Positions 59,066 to 64,000 of a stretch of DNA of 64,000 nt are shown piece by piece. The translations under genes and the position numbers were made by a program. The first letter of the stretch is position 1. Each line of letters opens with the position of its first letter. Under the pieces are notes generated by a model that made no database searches, was not told the DNA's origin, and saw only the letters and a list, made by a program, of their open reading frames with translations. This stretch comes from Peromyscus leucopus (taxonomy: Eukaryota > Chordata > Mammalia > Rodentia > Cricetidae), in NCBI RefSeq assembly GCF_004664715.2, contig NC_051071.1, forward strand, positions 8,993,410-9,057,409, written 5' to 3'.

Positions 59066-60668
59066 AGGTAAAGTTAATTTGGACAAATATATAATAGAAT
59101 TTGGAAGGGTTTATTGGGAATTTTACCACAAATTATTATATGTAGCACATTCTCTTCAACGTCTTTAATTCCTTAGTTTCCATGCCCTACAAATTATCCC
59201 CAAGTTCTTGAAAATCATGGCAAGCACATGTCAGTGTGCTGTAGGCCGAACTGAAAGCTCCCTGAGAGCTGTGGGTACATATGAGAGAGATGTGGAGAAT
59301 GTGTCCTCATGTAATTTGTGCTTTAAAGAGCAAGAAAGCTGCAGTGTTCACAATAAACACAATATATAGCAGCAACAAATATGAGAATACTACCTTGAAA
59401 ATCTATGGAGGCCATCCAATGCTAGATTCAGAGGTGAAGGAATATTCTTAAATATTTCATTTCCTTGAGGAACTGAAGAAAGAATATCCACAAATTAGCT
59501 GAAGTTGAAACCAGAAACTAAGCAAACATAGAACCATGAAGAAGGAAATGAAGAAAGTAAAAACCAGAGATTAAAAAAAAAAAAATGGGAAACCTAAACA
59601 CAGCAAGACTGATGAATAAATCTCCAGGTGTTACGAAGATACATTTTATCTTAAATTTTATTTTAATACAACACTTATAGATGGAATAAACGATGCATGT
59701 ATTTTATGTGTTTTCAGTGTGATATAATAAATTGTTTATCTGCTTATTTCATTAAATTATAAAACTTTGTCATTTATGATAAACCAAGTCTCTAAAAGCT
59801 TAGGGCTGGGAGGAAAGGTCTGAGAGTGGGAAAAAAATAGAAAATTTTGTACTTATATTTCTGTAAGTTTGAAAACCTCAGCAAAAAGGAAAAATATTTT
59901 CGCAAAAGTATAAATTAACAAAGTTAAGGATAATTCTAAATAAATAATAAAAAACAGTGACCATCAAGAAAACAAAGTAACTAAAAAATATTGTTTTATA
60001 AAGTGGTAAAAGAGTTACCTCTAAAACACAACAAATCCTTGGATCTTTAAGAGCTCTGATTTAAAATTACTCACTAGTATAGAAAGCATAAAAAATCTGC
60101 CTACTTTATTCTTTGCGGTTAGCATTAGTCTGAGAGCAAACATGGGAAAATACTGCTCCAGAACTTCTATGTAAGTGTGGACACAGGATTATGAAATAAG
60201 TAGCCCAGCTACTCATGGTTTGAATGCTCTTCCTGTCAGGGTGGCCAGGCTGAAGGTGTGTTTAGGAAGAAGTGAGAAGGCCACTGCATGCTCTTCTGTC
60301 TCTGAAGGGGTTCAGTGCTGCAAGAGTGATAGGCAGGTGGAACAGCTTCCCCAACTGTGACAGCAATGACCATCACAGAAACAATTAGACCGTGTGTTTC
60401 CAGGAAGGAATTTAAATCTGATTTTTTCTTTGCTTAAAAATAGAGACTGCCATTAAAGACAAGATATTGATTTAATTTTTTTTTTGCTTACATGATCTTC
60501 CAAGTTAGCATTTACTTCACAGAACAATTATAAACCATCATTATATGTGATGTTCATAATATAGGCATGTGTGTAAAAGGGACTGCATAAAGCTCAAAGT
60601 GGAGAGATTAACTGTTAGTTGCTCTAAAACTCATGCAGAGTAGGCAGGTGCATTTATTGTATCTATTA
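59066..60668. other. Unique, strongly A+T-rich stretch
   Basis: The part 59540-60110 is especially rich in A and T. No repeat body is identified. Confidence 0.45.
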
Positions 60669-60701
60669 GTCTCTCTGTCTCTGTCTCTGTCTCTCTGTCT
60701 G

Positions 60702-60765
<64 letters not shown>
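60669..60765. repeat. (TCTG/TC)n microsatellite
   Basis: Mixed TCTC/TCTG units (60669-60725) lead into a pure (TC)n to about 60764. Minus-strand R-E and R-D frames here are artefacts. Confidence 0.95.
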
Positions 60766-60767
<2 letters not shown>

Positions 60768-61481
60768 TTCCAGCCCCCCTCGCATTCTCTGTTTGCCTTG
60801 GGAGTTTGATATGTGGGGCCTTTGTCCAGAGAGCCCCGCATGGCACCCTTGTAGAGAGGAAAACCTCCTTTTAAATGCCATCCTTAATTTATGGATAAGA
60901 GCCGCTACTGTACCTGTGTGAGGTTCCCGTGAGAATTTACTAAATGTGTCTCTGCCAATACCAATGACCGAAAGAGACCTTCCATTAACTTCTGAATTAG
61001 CCAAATGGGACAGAGCTTAATCTAATATGCGTTATTTCATTTTCTAGGTTACTTGTTTTAAAGGAAATCAAGTATACTCATGGCTGTCGAAAGCTGTCCT
61101 GGGAGATGTGCATGGAAGGACTCCCTCTAAACAGAAAAGGCTTCTGAGAAAGCTGGGTGCATGCCCAAGGGCCCAATTTAGCTCAGTTGCCTTTTCTCAC
61201 GGTAGGCAAAGCAAACCCTCCCTCCAAAGAGCTAGGAGAGAAATTGCACATTAATGAAAATAATGAGTACTGGCTCTAGAGTATTAGGGTGCTGAGGACA
61301 AGGCAGTTTTTCCTCTGCCGACATCTCAGCCAGTCCTTCCTTGTGGTCTGCTGGGAAGTCCATTCCTCAAAGTCAACAGTCTTTCTTTGGGCCTAGTATG
61401 ACCAGTACAAGGAGCAATCTGCCCATAGTCAGAGGCAGATTGGAAGTTGATGGGCCATGGCTAAATGCTTCTGAGCAGGTA
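60766..61481. other. Unique noncoding stretch
   Basis: Repeat-free. A weak acceptor/donor pair (61047 and 61202) was considered and rejected. Confidence 0.4.
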
Positions 61482-61690
61482 GCATGGCACAATGGGAAGA
61501 AAACTCCGCTCAGTACTGAGAACTGTGTTTCATTCCTAGCACAGCCTTTAGTTAGCTCTGTGGGGACATAACTCCCTCTATGCCTCAGCATCTTCGTCTG
61601 TCTGCTGGGAACAATATTATTTACTCTGCACATTTTCCAGGATTCTCATATTAATAAAGCTAGATAATATAGAAGTTTTGAAAACTACAA
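61482..61690 (+). repeat. MIR-family SINE, forward orientation
   Basis: 'gtagcatggcacaatgggaa', 'actgagaactgtgtttcatt', 'cctagcacagcctttagtta', 'ccctctatgcctcagcatct', 'tctgctgggaacaatattat' follow MIR/MIRb from start to core. Confidence 0.68.
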
Positions 61691-62984
61691 AATGCCTTAT
61701 AATTTAAGTTCTTTACTGTATATTCAGTATTGAGAATGGTACGAGTTACGAAGATCTTGTAGGTGTCACAGCGATTTCTTTTTGACTCTCTAGGATTTTC
61801 ATGAAAGCACAATTTGCTCAATAGAGCTAGATACAAGCAGCTCTCCCTCTTTTTATAGCCATCCTTCCCAACTGCCAACCCTATTCATGGGACTCAGGGA
61901 TGTGCCAAGGTTAGACGGCGCAGACACAGGGTGTGAGCCATAACTTCTAAATCAGTTTTGGAAGGATGCCAGAGCATCAGTTTAGAAAAGTGATTGGAGT
62001 GCCTTTCTGAGGACAAAGAATTACTTAGAGAGTACATCTTTCAAGAACATGTTATTGAAACTTGGAGAAAAAGAGTTTTAAAATATGAGAACACTAGTAT
62101 TAAAGGCACTCTAAACCAATTACAGTGTATTTACTTGGATCTCAATGGGGGGATACCCTTTTCATTATTCACAAGGCTCAAGAACATTAGACACACTTCA
62201 ATGAAGACAATATAATATCCAAATATGAAGTAGGAGGCTGTTTGTCCATTTCATCCACTTTCTTGCTTTTACCTTCTTCACAAAGGCAGAAGAGCACTTC
62301 TGTGTTTTTAGAATACACAATGCACAAGGAGTAGGCAGTGTACTTTTGGATAGTCAACACCCTTTGTCCTCAGAGAAAACATACAGTATTGTATCCACCC
62401 CTCCCAAAAGTCCCTAGAGATAGTCAATCTGTATAGGAGCTATGGAAGGGACAGGTCTAGACACCTAAGCCCCTAACACTGCAAGGTTTATTCTACATGC
62501 CTCAGAGAGAACTTCCTTATGGCAATGGATGAAAGATGGAGATGAAAAATATAGAAGTTCAGGGGCAACATATTCAGAGTTAGCTAGGGTTTCAAAGATC
62601 TTTTGTGCCTGAGGATCTGGCTTCCTTCCTCTAATAAAGACTTTCAGACTTTCTGCCCTTTAGCCAGAAGCTGCTAGTTTGACATGGCAGGAACAGCCAT
62701 TCCTTCCTGGGAGTGGAACTGTGGGTGTGAAATAAGTAAAGAGTCTGCAGCACCTTGGTGTGTGTCTGCATTGACATATACATCCAGATCTGATCCTTTC
62801 TCTGTTCCAGCTACAAGGGACCAGTCTGCAAGAACTTTTTCTCTAAGCCACATTTTCAACTTCTCTGTTGTGGAAGACCCACACATGGAAAAGCCCTAGC
62901 AACATGTCAGCTCCACATAATGGTCCTTAGTGTTTCCTGTTGCATGTCAGCTTCCTGATCACCCATGCCATGATGCTATCCAGA
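61691..62984. other. Unique noncoding stretch
   Basis: Nothing recognised. An acceptor-like 'gatcctttctctgttccag' lies just upstream of 62811, with no convincing donor. Confidence 0.4.
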
Positions 62985-63347
62985 CTTCCTTCAGTGCAGA
63001 TGTATGTGCTATCTGGACTTCTTTTGGTGCAGATACACATGCTCCCTGAACTTCCTTCAGTAAAGACAAACTTGCTACTAACACTGCCTTCAGTACAGAT
63101 GAACTTGATACTCACACATCCTTCAGTGCAGACAAACTAGCTACTAACACTTCCTCCAATACAGATGAACTTGCTACCCGGAATTCTGTCAGTGCAGACC
63201 AACTAGCTACTCACACTTCCTTCAGTGCAGACCAACTAGCTACTCACACATCCTTCAGTGCAGACAAACTTGCTACCCATACTTCCTTCAGTGCAGACGA
63301 ACTTGGTACTCACACATCCTTCAGTGCAGACAAACTTGCTGTGCACA
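62985..63347 (+). repeat. 33-bp minisatellite, 11 copies, without indels
   Basis: Eleven units of exactly 33 bp start at 62985, 63018, 63051, 63084, 63117, 63150, 63183, 63216, 63249, 63282 and 63315. The consensus begins 'cttccttcagtgcagacaaa' and ends 'cttgctactcaca'. Units differ only by substitutions. A degraded 34-bp relative may lie at 62951-62984. Because 33 is a multiple of three, each frame repeats an 11-residue peptide. The frame starting at 63053 is open across units 3-11 and on to a TGA at 63383-63385 (consensus SFSADKLATHT, with K/E/Q at residue 6). The other five frames are interrupted within the array. Unit 2 has an in-frame TGA at 63047-63049, and no in-frame ATG is present. 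Confidence 0.97.
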
Positions 63348-64000
63348 TTTCTTTCTTGGCTCTTTGCCCACACTGTGTCTCCTGAACCCTCATTCTAGAC
63401 TGGTTCCTGGAGATGCAATGGGCTTCTTCAACATCTTCTCCAGGACTTCAAGACTCTGGGTTTCCATACTGTCATTGACTACTCTTCTTTACAATCCTAG
63501 AACAAGAGTTTTGCCATGAGGTCAAAGGGGATTTTATTTCTACTGTGACTTTTAGCAGGGAACTTCACAATTTGCAGCAAGATTCATTCCTCCTTCTTAG
63601 GCAGAAATGTAATTGCTGAATACAGTCTTCCAGGGTCAAGATGACTTAGACACAGTTAGATCTAGTACAAGTTGGCTTTGTTACATGGAAGATAATAAGG
63701 GAAAGCCTGAGGTCCTGGAAAGTGACAAGTTTTCTTGCCTGCAGTGAGCTTAATTCAGGGTGCTAAGAATCCTGGACAACCAACAGCACCAACACCATTC
63801 TGGTCCAATAGCTTCTGGGCCCATCATCTTGTGAACTTGAAGAATGAATTTTACAGAAAACACGAGGTAAATTTGAGAAAGAAGTTTATTAGATGCTTAT
63901 AGGTGAGAATTTAAGAAATAAGAGGCAAGCAAGAGAAAGGGTTGCCACTGAGTGTCCCATCTAGGATTTAATGATGCTTTTGGTGAATGGCGGGTCAAGG
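63348..64000. other. Unique noncoding stretch to the window end
   Basis: No feature recognised. The last 150 bases ('gagaaagaagtttattagat' onward) could be the start of an LTR but too little is present. Confidence 0.4.

Noticed and set aside
61048..61201. Possible exon between 'cattttctag' and 'cacg|gtaggc'
   Set aside because: Weak donor, 154 nt, no convincing open frame.
62985..63347. CRISPR-like array
   Set aside because: The units are contiguous 33-mers without spacers, in a mammalian genome; it is a minisatellite.
1..64000. tRNA, snRNA, rRNA genes or CpG islands
   Set aside because: By eye I found no intact tRNA B-box outside SINEs, no U1/U2/U6 start, no rRNA blocks and no CpG-dense island. 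A tRNAscan-SE and Infernal run would be decisive.

Overview
The window is 64 kb of A+T-rich mammalian nuclear DNA from a muroid rodent. The evidence is the repeat content: B1, PB1, B2/B3 and B4 SINEs, L1 3' ends of rodent type, MaLR-type LTRs, a solo retroviral LTR and long (TG)n tracts. B1 copies at 9640-9795 and 44207-44371 read 'tagctttgtgcctttcctgg' on the + strand. I associate that variant with cricetids (hamsters, voles, deer mice) rather than Mus or Rattus; this is recollection plus inference. Much older, pan-mammalian repeats (MIR, an L1M-like fragment) are also present.

I recognise no protein-coding gene. No reading frame resembles a known protein, and the long frames are low-complexity translations or chance. 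The window is intergenic or deep intronic. Two short intervals have good acceptor/donor pairs around an open frame and are listed as candidate exons: 51052-51204 (153 nt, symmetric phase 1) and, more weakly, 57501-57628.

Layout. 1-10 kb: mostly unique, with a MaLR-like fragment, a MIR, a B2, a 1-kb L1 with a 17-bp target-site duplication (TSD), and a B1. 10-17 kb: a perfect CRE palindrome, B4, PB1 with (AAT)n, a MaLR-type LTR, a solo LTR (14132-14487) with 6-bp TSD, then a stretch that looks like conserved noncoding DNA. 17-30 kb: mostly unique; a second conserved-looking stretch (about 22730-23250), a 7SL (SRP) RNA pseudogene (25458-25728), an L1M-like fragment, B4A and PB1. 30-45 kb: microsatellites, an RE1/NRSE-like motif (35951-35971), B1, B3, a short L1 3' UTR with 15-bp TSD, and several MIRs. 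45-54.6 kb: candidate exon, compound TC/CA/GA microsatellite, MaLR-type LTR, B1 with GATA tail, and an 850-bp poly(A)-tailed retroelement with 18-bp TSD. 54.6-64 kb: mostly unique, ending with an 11-copy, 33-bp minisatellite (62985-63347) whose only continuously open frame encodes an 11-residue repeat.

There are no genes to assemble into a system, and I see nothing resembling a novel multi-gene system. The items most worth checking are the in-frame minisatellite, the RE1-like site, the candidate exon at 51 kb and the 7SL pseudogene. Repeat boundaries are by eye against remembered consensus sequences and are approximate unless a TSD fixes them.
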